Assembly (NCBI GenBank): GCA_028564705.1
Contig: JAPXFQ010002465.1
Coordinates: 1,054,001-1,118,000, forward strand
Direction: 5' to 3'
DNA length: 64,000 nt
Origin: Apricaphanius iberus
Taxonomy: Eukaryota; Chordata; Actinopteri; Cyprinodontiformes; Aphaniidae
Part shown: piece by piece, positions 23,716 through 35,385 of the stretch
How the letters are laid out: each line of letters starts with the position of its first letter
Position numbering within the stretch: the stretch's first letter is position 1
Translations under genes and position numbers: made by a program
Notes under the pieces: model-generated
The model's input: only the letters and a program-made list of their open reading frames with translations
What the model was told of the DNA's origin: nothing
Databases searched by the model: none

Positions 23716-25206
23716 AGCTGGGGAAAAAAAATATTTGCCAGCCACTTATTGTGCAATTTGTCCCACTTAAAATCACTATAGCTATGTCATTTTCATCAAA
23801 GGTTCACTTCAACTTAAAAAAAACAATGAAAAAAAATCCATGAAATCACATTGTATGATTTTGAAATAATTTAATTGTATAAGGGGGGCACAAAATAAGT
23901 ATTAGGACCTACAAACAACCAAGAATTGTGTGCCTCACAGACATGTTACCGCTTCATTAAGAAGCTCTTCTATCCCCCACTAGTCACCTCTAGTAACAGC
24001 ACCTGTTTGAACTTGTCTGTTTAAAAGACACCTGTCCACACCTTCAGACAGTCTGACTCTAACTTCCACCATGGCCAAGGGCAGAGAGCTGCCCAAGGAT
24101 ACCAGGAACAAGACTGTACACCTGCACAAGACTGGGATGAGCCAATCTACCACAGGCCAAGAGCTTGGTGAGAAGAGATCTGCTGTTGCAGCCGTTTTAG
24201 AAAATGGTTCATTGACAAGGTCCCTAAACCTGGAACTTGATGCAAGATCTCACCTCATGGGGTACAAATGATCTTGAGAATGCTGAAGAAACAGCCCAGA
24301 ACTACGTAGGCGGAACTGGTCAATGACCTGAAGAGAGCTGGGACTACAGTAACAAATGTTACTATTAGTAAAGCACTACGTTGTCATGGATTAAAATCCT
24401 GCAGTGGTTGAAATGTCTTGCTGATTAGGCCTATTTTATGTTTTCCAGATACAGGTAAGATTGGGAGAAGGTCATGTTTATAAATGAGACCAAAATAGTA
24501 CTCTTTGGTATAAATGCCACTCATCATGTTTGGAGGGGGAAGAATGCTAAGTTGCATCTCAAAAACACCTTACTCACTGTGAAGCATGGGGATTGAAACG
24601 TTATGCTTTGGGGCTACTTTTCTATAAAGGGGACCAGGACAACTGATCCCTTTTAAGGAACAGATATATGGGTCATGTATTTTATAATTTTGCTCAAAAC
24701 CTGCTTTCATCAATGAGTGCAAAAATGATAAAGCATGGCTGGATCTTCCAGCATGACAATGATCCCAATGATCACCTTGTCAATGAAGGAAAGGGTTGGT
24801 AAAAAGCATGTCAAGGTTCTTGAGTGGCCTAACCAGTCTCTAGACCTCAGTCCAATAGAAAATCTGTGGATGGAGTTGAAAGTCAAAACATCTCAGCTCT
24901 GAATATCTGAATGGAAGAAAGGGCCAACGTACAGGCTACAGTGTGTGCTAACCCAGTGTAGACCAACAGGAAACCTTTGACCTCTGTCATTGCCAACAAA
25001 GGTCACATTAAATGTTTTCAGGTGAACTTTTGTTGTACAAATAAATTCTGCAAAAATGATACAATGTGATTTCTTGGAATTTTTTTTATCATTCTGTTAT
25101 CACAGTTGAAATATAGGCTACCTATGTAGAAAATTTCAGACCTCTCGACTTTTTAAGTGGGACAATTTACAGACTTAGTGGCTGCTACATACTGTTTGCC
25201 CCACTG
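23716..25206 (+). mobile_element. Decayed Tc1-like transposon
   Basis: Outer ends are gctggggaaaaaaaatattt on the left and tactgtttgccccactg on the right, next to TA. The transposase start is recognisable at 24071 (MAKGRELPKDTRNKTVHLHK), with a helix-turn-helix; the frame then breaks. Later pieces include GCATGACAATGATCCCAATG (DDE region) and a SPDLNP-like box near 24835. It lies 170 bp downstream of exon 3. Confidence 0.8.
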
Positions 25207-25293
25207 TATCTACTGTTAAACTTATGAAGGTTGCATTCCTCAGGCTGCTTTATTGGAATATGCAACTCCAGGTTACAGATAGTCCTCATTTGT

Positions 25294-25545
25294 TGCAAGT
25301 AGGGGTGTAATAGTACACCCAGAATCTCGGTTATGTATTCACCTTGGTATAGTCAGGGAACAAAATGGGAAAAAAGAATGTTTTTGTGTGATAATGACAT
25401 TTAAAATCAAACTGTATTGCAGTAAATTTTCCAACAAAACGTTCTCTCATAACATAAAAATGTACACAATACAATATATGTGAATAGATAATAAATAACA
25501 GTTTAAATATTTTTTTTAAACTGAAACATGATTACTTTGGCTTTC
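25294..25545. mobile_element. hAT-like 5' fragment
   Basis: Begins taggggtgtaatagtacacc, like fish hAT ends. The opposite end was not found before the L2 3' tail that starts near 25548. Confidence 0.3.
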
Positions 25546-25613
25546 TCTATTCAATTCACGTTTATTTATATAGTGCCAATTCACAACAAATGCCATCTCA
25601 AGGCACTTTACAA

Positions 25614-26144
25614 TAGGGATGCACCGATCCGACTTTTTCAGTCCCGATACCGATACCGATGGCTGGATTTTGTGTATCTGTTGATACCCGATACCGATCC
25701 GATACTATTTGTGACAGTGTGGAGGTCCTGTCACTATGGCTCTGATAGATCATGTGCCCTGGCTGCTTGGCCACAGGGATATCCCTTTGGCTGACTGGTT
25801 AGCGCACATGACCTTCTCTGGGAGTTGTGGGATTGAATCCCGCCTGGGTGTACCTTGCCACATATTGTTGAGTTAATAAACTTTATAAGTTCTGGTGCCT
25901 TTCTTGAAGAGACTAAAGGCACCAGACTTTACAAACTAAACATAACCGAGACAAAATAACAGATGTAAAATATAAAATTACCACAAAAATAAAATTTAAA
26001 GTGAAAAATTCATCTTTTTTGGTGAATTTGTTGCAGATTTTCCCCATTTTGAGTATCGGTTCATGGTATCGATTAAGTTTAACCGATACCGATACCAGTA
26101 CATTAGGCAGTATACGGGCCGATACCGGTATCGGTGCATCCCTA
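25614..26144. mobile_element. hAT MITE with CCGATACCGAT repeats
   Basis: Inverted ends tagggatgcaccgat and atcggtgcatcccta. The 8-bp duplication is ctttacaa (25606-25613) versus ctgtacaa (26145-26152). Subterminal GATACCGAT motifs are present on both sides. It is inserted in the L2 3' UTR. The middle (about 25725-25900) contains a tRNA-like piece, listed separately. Confidence 0.8.
25786..25860 (+). repeat. tRNA-like (SINE head) segment inside the hAT MITE
   Basis: A-box-like tggctgactggttagcgca at 25788-25806 and B-box-like gggattgaatccc at 25829-25841, spaced as in a tRNA gene. A clean acceptor stem is not evident. It is better read as a SINE head or tRNA pseudogene carried in the MITE than as a functional tRNA. 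Confidence 0.45.
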
Positions 26145-26782
26145 CTGTACAACAAAAGTAATTTCAATACAATTATACAAACATTCCAATCAGTTAAAAG
26201 TTTTCTATTTAAGGAATCCCAGCAGATTGCATTGAGTCATTGACGTGAGGTTGTACCCTGAACATGCAGACTCCACCACAGCAATTCCTCAGCAATCCCT
26301 TTTACTGAGCAAACTTGTAGCAGCAGTGTGGAGGAAAAACTCCCCTTTAACAGGAAGAAACATCCAGCAGAACCAGAACCTGGCTCAGTACAAGCGGTCA
26401 TCTGCCACGACCGTCTGGAGGTCTGAGGAGACAGAGAAGAGAAACAAAAAGAACAAAAGAACTGATGTATTAAAGAGAGTAAAAAGTTGATAACAGGACA
26501 TGGAGGATGTTCGGTCACCGGGAACATCAACGTCGATGCACCCCATCCAGCAAGGGGGCGTTGTAGCTGAGCAGGCTACCAGACTAGGTGTAGCTTCTAT
26601 GGAGAGAAAACCACTGAGAGAAAACAAGGTTAATAATCGTTATAACAGCAGAAAATACATCTGACGATTGGTAGAAGAGGAAAGTAGAAGGGTGAAGAAA
26701 AGTATCTGCCTCACGGACTAAAACGTGGAGCTGGTTCCTCAGGAGAAGAGCCTGGTAATTAAAAGATTTGTCTCCCTTTCTA

Positions 26783-28309
26783 CAGTTGTGGCCAAAAGTT
26801 TGGAGAATTACATAAATATTGGAAATGGGAAAAGTTGCTGCTTAAGTTTTATAATAGCAATTTGCATATATTCCAGAATGTTCTGAACAGTGATCAGATG
26901 AATTGCATAGCCCGTCTTTGCCATGAAAATTCCACTGCATTTCATTGCTGTCATTAAAGGACCTGCTGAGATCATTTCAGTAATCGTCTCGTTACCTCAG
27001 GTGAGAATGTTGATGAGCACAAAGCTGGAGATCATTATGTCAGGCTGATTGGGTTAGAATGGCAGACTTGACATGTTAAAAGGAGGGTGATACTTGAAAT
27101 CATTGTTCTTCCATTGTTAACCATGGTGACCTGCAAAGAAACGCGTGCAGCCATCATTACGTTGCATAAAAATGGCTTCACAGGCAACGATATTGTGGCT
27201 ACTAAGATTACACCTAAATCAACAATTTATAGGATTATCAAGAACTTCCAGGAAAGAGGTTCAGTTCTTGTTAAGAATGCTTCAGGGCGTCCAAGAAAGT
27301 CCAGCAAGCACCAGGATCGTCTCCTAAAGAGGATTCAGCTGCAGGATCGGAGTGCCACCAGTGCAGAGCTTGCTCAGGAACGGCAGCAGGCAGGTGTGAG
27401 CGCATCTGCACGCAACGTGAGGCGAAGACTTTTAGAAGATGGCCTGGTGTCAAGAAGGGGAGCAAATAAGCCACTTCTCTCGAAAAAACAATCAGGGACA
27501 GATTGATCTTCTGCAGAAAGTTTGGTGAATGGACTGCTGAGGACTGGGGCAAAGTCAGATTCTCCCATGATGCATCTTTCCGATTGTTTTGGGCATCTGG
27601 AAAAAGTCTTGTCTGGAGAAGAAAAGGTGAGCGCTACCATCAGTCCTGTGTCATGCCAACAGTAAAGCATCCTGAGACCATTCATGTGTGGGGTTGCTTC
27701 TCATCCAATGGAGTGGGCTCACTTACAATTTAGCCCAAAAACACAGCCATGAATAAAGAATGGTACCAAATCACCCTCCAACAGAAACTTCTTCAAACAA
27801 TCCAACAATAGTTTTAAGAACAAAGCATTTTCCAGCACCATGGTTCACCGTGCCATAAGGCAAAAGTGATAACTATGTGGCTCAGGGACCAAAACGTTGA
27901 AATTTTGGGTCCATGGCCTGGAAACTCCCCAGATCTTAATCCCATTGAGAATTTGCGTTCAATCCTCAAGAGGCGGATGGACAAACAGAAACCAACTAAT
28001 TCTGACAAACTCCAAGAAGTGTTTATGAAAGAATGGGTTGCTATCAGTCAGGATTTGGTCCAGAAGTTGATTGAGAGCATGCCCAGTAGAACTGCAGAGG
28101 TCCTGAAAAAAAAAGGGCCAACACTGCAAATACTGACTCTTTGCATTAATGTCATGTAATTGTTGATAAAAGCCTTTAAAACATAGGAAGTGCTTAAAAT
28201 TATATTTCAGTACATCACAGAAACAACTGAAAAAAAGATCTAGAAGCAGTTTAGCAGCAAACTTTGTGAAATCTAATAGTGTCATTCTCAAAACTTTTGG
28301 CCACAACTA
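26783..28309 (+). mobile_element. Tc1-like transposon, comparatively well preserved
   Basis: Bounded by cagttgtggccaaaagtttg on the left and its inverted form (cttttggccacaacta) on the right, with TA at 26781-26782 and 28310-28311. Length is 1527 bp. Nearly all of a Tc1 transposase is readable across three frames. Confidence 0.85.
27123..28159 (+). pseudogene. Tc1 transposase, frameshifted
   Basis: The first frame, 27123-27506, begins MVTCKETRAAIITLHKNGFT. It has a paired-like helix-turn-helix (STIYRIIKNFQERGS), a GRPRK AT-hook-like motif and the LLSKKQ segment. The second frame, 27503-27733, carries FCRKFGEWTAEDWGKVRFSH and the HVWGCFSSNGVGSL block; the residue aligned with the first catalytic Asp (usual text W.KV.FSDES) appears changed (FSHDAS). 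The third frame, 27866-28159, carries GNSPDLNPIENL, the final catalytic region. Frameshifts at about 27506 and 27733 make it nonfunctional. Confidence 0.8.
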
Positions 28310-29774
28310 TACTTTTAGAAATCCTAGGAACTACCAGTAGACCTGCATTTTGAGAACGAAGTGCTCTGTTAGGAACATATGGAACAATCAGATCTCTGAT
28401 GTACGATGGAGCTTAAATATTAAGGGCTTTATACGTAAGGAGGAGGATCTTAAACTCTATTCTGGATTTACCAGGAAGCCAGTGGAGAGAAGCCAAAACA
28501 GGAGAAATGTGATCTCTCTTTTTAATGCTCATCAGAATTCTTGCTGCAGCATTTTGGATCAACTGAAGGCTTTAAATTGCATTTTGTGGACTTTCTGATA
28601 ATAAGGAATTACAGTAGTCCAGCCTTGAAGTAACAAATGCATGGACTAGTTTCTCTGCATAACTCCTGGACAGGATGTTTCTAATTTTAGCAATATTCAG
28701 GAGGTGAAAGAAAGAAATACTAGAAACCTGTTTAATATGGGATTTAAATGTCATGTCTTGGTCAAAAATTACACCAAGGTTCTTTACATTATTACCAGAG
28801 GCCAAATTAATGCCATCCAGATGGAGTGATTGACTTAAAAGTTTTCTTTTTAAAGGTTCTGGTCCAAAGACAACAACTTATATCTTGTCTGAATTTAAAA
28901 GCAGAAAGTTTAGAGTCATCCAGGTTTTTATGTCTTGGAGACGTCCTTGTTATCTACGAAACTCATTGGACTAATCTGGGTTTATGGATAAATTTTGTTA
29001 TTTTACTAATTGGAAGCATATATATAATAAGGAGAATTGGACCAAGCACAGAACCGTGTGGTGCTCCACAAGTAACCCTTGAGTGTGAAGATTTATCATT
29101 AACATGAACAAACTGGAATCTGTCGGACAGATATGATTTAAACCTGCCTAGTGCTGTTCCTTTTATCTGAATGTAGCAAGTATTTACGTGTAGAATGCAG
29201 AAAAACCTTATCACAGATGAAACTAGAAACATTCAGACCCTTTGCTGGAGCCAGAAGTGCACGCTTCATGATGATATTGCTGATAATGAGACTTTCAAGC
29301 AATCTCTTTTATTTTCAAGAAGCCGAGTATGTCCAATAGCCTTTGCTAATTCTGTTTCATGCTCGTCAGTTCTGCATGTTTGACCCTTTTTCGGTCTGTC
29401 CTACTGTTTCTCCAACTATGAGCCAGATGGAGCTGCATTCAGAGCTTCAGCAGATTTCAGAACTGGATTGATATCTGGCCTTAATGACCAACCACAGAGT
29501 CATCAGCTAGTTATATTTATTGAAGGTTTCAGAGCACAAAGGACAGGCCTTGTTTATTCCGAAGCAACAGATTGATGAGATCATTTCCTGATTGTTTAAA
29601 CTACTGCTAAGTAAGCATGATGGAACTTCTCATTCTACCAGGATGCCAAAGCATCATTGTAGTGTTTATCACCTCCACAGGGTTTTTTGTTGGGGGGGTT
29701 TTATGCAAAAGGACTGTCTTGTTCTGATAAAGATGAGTGCTGTATGAGCCTGTGTATGTATGTGTACTTTTCAG

Positions 29775-29893
29775 ACCTCTTCAGCCTGTTTGCCAGCGAT
29801 CTTGGTGGATATGCTGCCAGGGAAGATATCGAGGCAGTTCTGCAGGTCCTGGATGGAGAAATCCCGTCGTCCCTGAAGAAGTGCTTCACAGAG
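29775..29893 (+). CDS. USP32: USP32 exon 4 (first, degenerate EF-hand)
   Basis: Completes the split tyrosine and encodes LFSLFASDLGGYAARED and on to SSLKKCFTE. This corresponds to the first EF-hand-like unit of USP32. The loop ASDLGGYAARED lacks the acidic residues at positions 1 and 5 of a calcium loop, so it probably does not bind calcium. The acceptor is cttttcag and the donor GAG|gtctgt is weak at +3 and +4. A competing GTAAAC donor four bases downstream would break the frame. Length is 119 nt and it ends in phase 0, matching exon 5. This segment is less conserved than its neighbours, as expected for the family. Confidence 0.92.
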
Positions 29894-31182
29894 GTCTGTA
29901 AACCCAGCAAAGCACACTCCACCTGTTGTGTTTTAACAGTGAGGTGATGCTTATTGTCACGCATCAATGATCATCTATGATCCGATAAAGAAACGTCTCC
30001 AAAAACTTGCAAAAAAGTGGTGTAAAATACACTTCATATTGTTACCATTACCAGGTATCATCTGAGGATGTTCATTATTTCTACCACCTACTTCTGTAGC
30101 CAGCACAACAAAGTCTTTTTTTATGACTTCATTTTCAAAGTTTGACTTCAGAGGAATTAAGGTGTAGGCATTAATGTCTTAAACAATTCTCCAGGATTTC
30201 AATGACAGCTAGAAAAAAACACTCAGTTTGAGTAGTGTGAGTCACCTGTTGTGATTTATTTAAAATGTAAGATTTTTAACTTTATTGAATTAAAGGCATT
30301 CTACATTAACACTGCCTCTTGATCCGAGCTGAAATTTAATTCTTGTCTCAGGTTTCAGGAGAGATTCCTTTTAAAGCTTTGGTGGACATACATTTTAATA
30401 TCTTTTGAACGGTAATTAGTATGAACATATGTTGCCCTTTATTAATCACACTGACCAGTAAAATAGCTTTTTGACTACAAGTCAAAGTCTCACATGTACA
30501 TACTAAAATACTCACTTTGATATTTCATATCCTTCCAATTGACCCCTGGCTCAGTCCTGCACAGCCATGCACCCCGAACAAAAAACAACCAATCGCATTC
30601 AACTAGCAGTTTCCCTGAAATAATCTCTTGGAAATTCATTCTTCGTAAACAACCATCAAAGCTTGTGAAATTTCTGTGGTTTTCTGGTTGTTATTTGTGT
30701 TTTAGGACCCAAAATTGGTTAAACATTTTTATTCTGGGGCCACATGAAAAAGTGATGCACGGTATCCCAAGAGGATAAGCAACATCAGTTGCTGTTTTTT
30801 TTAACCTTTTTCCTGAACCGAAACAAAACATGGAAAAAATGTCTCTGTGTGGCAGACCACACAGTCAACTCAATATGACAACTATATTTCTAGGCATTCT
30901 TGGTAGGACAAAGGTCTTATATATCCTTGTTTAATCAGATTATATAAGTTAATATCAATCACATAAACCCTAGCATGCACATGAACAAGGCTGGTCTTCA
31001 TTCATGTTTCCCTTGTCAAAGACGATTGATGCCAGATGAGGCTTCTCCATCTTGCTTCGTGATCTGAAGATCTGTCCGTCTAGTTTGTTTATTTGCATAT
31101 AATTCCAGTTTGAAATGTTCTTTACTGCGCTCCAAGGCGTAATGTGACCTTTCTGAAAGCTCCTCTAAAATATTAACTCCAG

Positions 31183-31399
31183 GTTCTCTAAACCCTGGTC
31201 CTGAAGAGCTACTGTCATGCAGGGTTTGGGTGCAACCCTGCTCCCGCACAGCTAAATCAAATGAATTGCTCATTATCAGGCCTTTGCTGGATGGCATGCT
31301 GCAGAGGTAATTCAATTCAGTTATTTGATTCAGCTGTTCTGGAGCAGGGATGCATCTAAAACCTTCTGGACAGAAGCTCTCAAGAACCAAGGTTGTTGA
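31183..31399. mobile_element. Palindromic MITE (common fish repeat)
   Basis: The left half contains ctaaaccctggtcctgaaga, gctactgtcatgcag and accctgctcc; the right half contains the inverted set (ggagcagggatgcatctaaa, gacagaagctctcaagaacc). The two halves form near-complete inverted repeats around a short centre, as in a widespread fish nonautonomous element. Confidence 0.6.
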
Positions 31400-31503
31400 C
31401 CCATGTATTAACTGTTGCTTCCTCCAGAAGTTGTCAAAAGCCTGCAGAGTAATTGTTGTGGCACTGACCGCTCTGGTTGGAAACATGCAGTCAGTAAAAA
31501 TAA

Positions 31504-31843
31504 TGGTGCGTTCACACCGCACACGTTTTCAGCATCAAGCAACGCTCACGATGCATCTAGTTTGACGCATATACATTTTTAACCTGAAGCTTTTAAAGCT
31601 CGTGGGCGGGCCTTTCTCTGCCAGATGTTTTAAACACTAGTTGATCCTGATTGGCTAGCTGAACTAGCTGAACTTCTGTGTTGCTTGTGTTTGCTGCGTT
31701 GCCGCTTGAAACTCAGGTAACGCTTGAACAATTGGAGCCAACACACACAAAGCGCTGCAGAGACTCTGACGGACTCAATAATAGACTTTACATATAATCT
31801 TGTGGCACTTGACGCTTACATTTGGGGCGGTGTGAACGCACCA
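31504..31843. mobile_element. Harbinger-like MITE (family B, copy 1)
   Basis: Inverted ends tggtgcgttcacaccgc and gcggtgtgaacgcacca match over 17 bp, flanked by TAA on both sides (31501-31503 and 31844-31846). The interior shares cgcatatacatttttaacct, cgggcctttctctgc and gatgttttaaacact with the copy at 38590-39045. No coding capacity. Confidence 0.8.
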
Positions 31844-32672
31844 TAACTAATTAGCAGACTGACAGCCTCCCACACCCCTGATGCATAGCTGCCCAATGAC
31901 AAATTCCCATGAGTAAAGGTCTGTGCAGTGACCATCAAGGCACATTTTAAAGAAACTGTCTTCATATTAATGTGAGATGTCAAATTCTCTCCAGCGTTTT
32001 GCTTTGCTCAGCATACGTGCGTATGTCAAACCATAATCAGCACCAGCATCATATTAATGTTTGAAATTATGGAATCTCAAAGACTCCATGAGGACAATAT
32101 TTGCTAGGTTATTGTACTTTAAGTGACATGAATTTACACTCTATGTCCATTTGCATGGACGATTTTTAACCCTTTGTGCTGAGAAATCATGATGATCATG
32201 ATGGAAAACAAAGGAAACTAAACAAACATCATCATGGGAATATTAAACAGCAATATTTCGTGCTAATGTTTTGATAATAATATCCTGAAGCCCTACTTAC
32301 AATGTGTTTTGTATCAGTTTAGGTAACAAGGTGTAAGGCAGCTCGCATGTTTGGTTTTAGCTTTGCATCATTGTTAAATTTGGCACTTTATAATTCAATA
32401 ATCTTTGGGCTGTTTTTAACATTTCTGTCTCCATTCAGAAAAAAAAAGGACAAAAAGGCTTCCTGTTGGAGTTGATACAGCTGAGGTTGTGAGCTTCTCT
32501 CATGGCTGCAGCTTCAGATTGGAAATCAGAATTTTTCAAATTACTGTCAGTCTCAGTTAACTCAGCTGTCATCCGTTCCTCCAGTGATATGAAACACAGC
32601 CCATTACAGCCAGCTGATTGGGCTCCATGGGGGCCACACAGTCATTTTCCCTTCATTGGTGTTTTTCTGCAG

Positions 32673-32832
32673 AGTGACAAGGTGAACTATGAGCGCTTCA
32701 GGAACTGGCTCCTACAAAACAAGGAAGCCTTCACTCTGTCCCGATGGCTTCTCTCTGGAGGAGTGTGTGTCACACTGACCGATGACAGCGACACGCCTAC
32801 CTTCTACCAGACGCTCGCTGGCGTCACACACT
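32673..32832 (+). CDS. USP32: USP32 exon 5 (about residues 138-191)
   Basis: Encodes SDKVNYERFRNWLLQNKEAF, then TLSRWLLSGGVCVTLTDDSD, then TPTFYQTLAGVTH, nearly identical to vertebrate USP32 between EF-hands 1 and 2. The acceptor is gtttttctgcag and the donor CACT|gtgagt, a full consensus. Length is 160 nt; it starts in phase 0 and leaves the first T of a leucine codon for exon 6. It sits about 400 bp upstream of an intronic Tc1 element. Confidence 0.96.
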
Positions 32833-33182
32833 GTGAGTCCAGCTAAAAGCACTCTTGTGTCTGTTAAACATTCATACATGCATCTGTGCACAAACAATTA
32901 AAAACTCACCAAAGTGAGCTTGCTCGATCTGCTACCTCATATTTCTCTTCATAAAAGCTACCATAACAAGCAGACTGGAGATCCCCACCTGCTTTGGTTA
33001 GATAGGTTGGTGGTTTTGTGAATCACTGAAGATGGATCAGATGAAGGCCTCGCAGTAGTTTTGTCTAGTGCCCTCCACACTAATACACTCCCGTTAAAGA
33101 TTGGAAAACCAGTTCAACTGTGTTAACTTTTTTTATTGTAGTAGTAGCATAACCACTTACTGAAATGCTGTATGTAAACATA

Positions 33183-33230
33183 AAAAAAATATAATATAAG
33201 TTATATAATATATATATTATATTATATATA
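33183..33230 (+). repeat. AT/TA low-complexity tract, target of a Tc1
   Basis: A TATAATATA-rich tract that continues on the far side of the Tc1 at 34813-34862. The transposon therefore inserted into a TA-rich repeat, which fits its TA target preference. Confidence 0.85.
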
Positions 33231-34812
33231 CAGTGGCTTGCTAAAGTATTCGGCCCCCTTGAACTTTTCCACATTTTGTCACATTACAGCCCCAAACATG
33301 AATCAATTTTACTCGAATTCCTCATGAAAGACCAATACAAAGCGGTGTACACGTGAGAAGTGGAACGAAAATCATACATGATTCCAATTTTTTTTTTACA
33401 TATAAATAACTGAAAAGTGGGGTGTGCGTAATTATTCAGCCCCCTTTGGTCTGAGTGCAGTCAATCGCCCATAGACATTGTCTGATGAGTGCAAATGACT
33501 AAATACAGAGAACCTGTGTGTAATCTAATGTCAGTACAAATACAGCTGCGCTGTGCCGACCTCAGAGGTTGTCTAAGAGAATGTTGGGAGCAACAACACC
33601 ATGAAGTCCAAAGAACACACTAGACAGGTCAGGGATAAAGTTATTGAGAAATTTAAAGCAGGCTTAGGCTACAAAAAAATTTCCCAAGCCTTGAACATCC
33701 CACGGAGCAACGTTCAAGCGATCATCAGAAATGGAAGGAGTATGGCACAACTGTAAACCTACCAAGACAAGGCCGTCCACCTAAACTCACAGGCCGAACA
33801 TGGAGAGCGCTGATCAGAAATGCAGCCAAGAGGCCCATAGTGACTCTTGACGAGCTGCAGAGATCTACAGCTCAGGTGGGGGAATCTGTCCATAGGACAA
33901 CTATTAGTCGTGCACTGCACAAAGTTGGCCTTTATGGAAGAGTGGCAAGAAGAAAGCCATTGTTAAAAGAAAACCATAAGAAGTCCCGTTTGCAGTTTGC
34001 TAAAGCCATATGGGGGACACAGCAAACATGTGGAAGAACGTGCTCTGGTCAGATGAGACCAAAATGTAAAATGCTGTGTGGCTGAAAACTAACACTGCAC
34101 ATCACTCTGAACACACCATCCCCACTGTCAAATATGGTGGTGGCAGCATCATGCTCTGGGGGTGCTTCTCTTCAGCAGGGACAGGGAAGCTGGTCAGAGT
34201 TGATGGGAAGATGGATGGAGTCAAATACAGCAATGTTAGAAGAAAACCTCCTGGGAGTCTGCAAAAGACTAGAGACTGAGGCGGAGGTTCACCTTCCAGC
34301 AGGATAACAACCTTAAATATAAAGCCATGGCCACAATGGAATGGTTTAAAACAAAATATATCCATGTGTTAGAGTGGCCCAGTCAAAGTCCAGATCTAAA
34401 TCCAAACGACAATTTGTAGCAAGATCTGAAAACTGCTGTTCACAAACGTTGTCCATCTAATGTGACTGAGCTGGAGCTGTTTTGCAAAGAAGAATGGGCA
34501 AAAATTTCATCTCTAGATGTGCAAAGCTGGTAGAGACAAACCCTAAAAGACTGGCAGCTGTAACTGCAGCCAAAGGTGGTTCTACAAAGTACTGACTCAG
34601 GAGGCTGAATAATTATGCACACCCCACTTTTCAGTTATTAATATGTAAAAAATGTTTGGAATCATGTATGATTTTCGTTCCACTTCTCACGTGTACACCA
34701 CTTTGTATTGGTCTGTCACGTGAAATTCTAAGAAAATTGATTTATGTTTGTGGCTGTAATGTGACAAAATGTGGAAAAGTTCAAGGGGGCCAAATACTTT
34801 TGTAAGCCACTG
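33231..34812 (+). mobile_element. Tc1-like transposon in intron 5
   Basis: Ends cagtggcttgctaaagtatt and its inverted form (aatacttttgtaagccactg), flanked by TA; 1582 bp. The transposase starts at 33601 (MKSKEHTRQVRDKVIEKFKA) with an HTH segment (ISQALNIPRSNVQAIIRNGR). After frame breaks come RPIVTLDELQRSTAQVGESV, then a [20 protein letters not shown] block. The DDE end near 34380 (SPDLNPN-like) carries a stop. It is inactive by several frameshifts, but its terminal repeats of about 200 bp are well matched. Confidence 0.85.
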
Positions 34813-35385
34813 TATGTATGTATGTATATATATAATATATATTTATATATATATAATATAGGTACATGTAGCAGCAAGAGGCAAAATAATTAGTTTTTTT
34901 TTTTCTGCATAGTTTTGGTTTTTAAATTACTTATCGGAATATTTTATTGTACAGTCCTCCTCGTCCATTAAACATGCTTTGGGTTTTTTTTCCTCGCATT
35001 TTGGCATGTTACTACAACCAAGTTTAGTATTTTATCTTTTATTCCACGTTAGACCAAAACCAAGTAGTGGATGATGGTTAAATTGTTTTTAAAGTATTTG
35101 TAGAAAGGAAATCTGAAAAGTTTGCAGTGCAGCATATATTTACACCCTATCAGTTCTGAAGTCTTTGCGTTACTGCTTTTGCAGCTGCAAGTCTCAACCT
35201 TTTCACCCTCTATCCACTAAGGCAGCAGCACAACGCTGCTGCCTTAGTGTTTTACAGAAGGGAGGGTGTTTTTAGGCTGTATTAGTTTTATTAAATTTTG
35301 GTCTCATCTGACCAGAGAGTCTATGACATGTTCTCTCACAGTCTTCTTGGTTGCTTCTCTGATTAATGCTCTCATTGCCCAGCCT
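34813..35385 (+). other. TA microsatellite then decayed DNA-transposon sequence
   Basis: 34813-34862 is a TATG/TATA tract. 35090-35385 includes ggtctcatctgaccagagag, a phrase common in decayed fish DNA transposons, and the perfect hairpin at 35215-35249. The class could not be assigned. Confidence 0.4.
35215..35249. repeat. Perfect 15-bp hairpin with 5-nt loop
   Basis: Arms CACTAAGGCAGCAGC and GCTGCTGCCTTAGTG around ACAAC. It lies within decayed transposon sequence of intron 5. It is too short for a microRNA precursor and may be a transposon subterminal palindrome. Confidence 0.85.

Larger units (their letters stand above)
25548..29165 (-). mobile_element. Second antisense L2 copy, split by two later insertions
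   Basis: Three segments are collinear with the L2 at 18237-21511: 25548-25613 and 26145-26782 (3' UTR and ORF end), and 28310-29165 (ORF2). The breaks fall at a hAT MITE and at a Tc1. Immediately outside the Tc1, L2 sequence resumes: ctccctttcta then cttttagaaatcctagg, compared with cccattctacttttagaaat in the other copy. The ORF2 part keeps LVHAFVTSRLDYCN and LGVIFDQDMTFKSHIKQV. It has an internal deletion near 28965 that removes the YADD block, and stops. It is older than the 18237 copy. Confidence 0.75.
29894..32672 (+). other. USP32: USP32 intron 4
   Basis: The intron runs from gtctgt to tttctgcag. It holds the palindromic repeat at 31183-31399 and the Harbinger-like MITE at 31504-31843. 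I see nothing recognisable in 29900-31180 or 31850-32670; the long antisense frame across 31016-31522 is discussed under rejected items. Confidence 0.8.

Noticed and set aside
25786..25860. Functional tRNA gene
   Set aside because: The promoter boxes are present, but no clean cloverleaf with acceptor stem is apparent and it lies inside a MITE. It was kept only as a tRNA-like segment.
31016..31522. 168-codon antisense open frame
   Set aside because: Much of it overlaps the palindromic MITE at 31183-31399, and the end reaches the Harbinger-like MITE. The translation has no recognisable domain, so it is not called as a gene.
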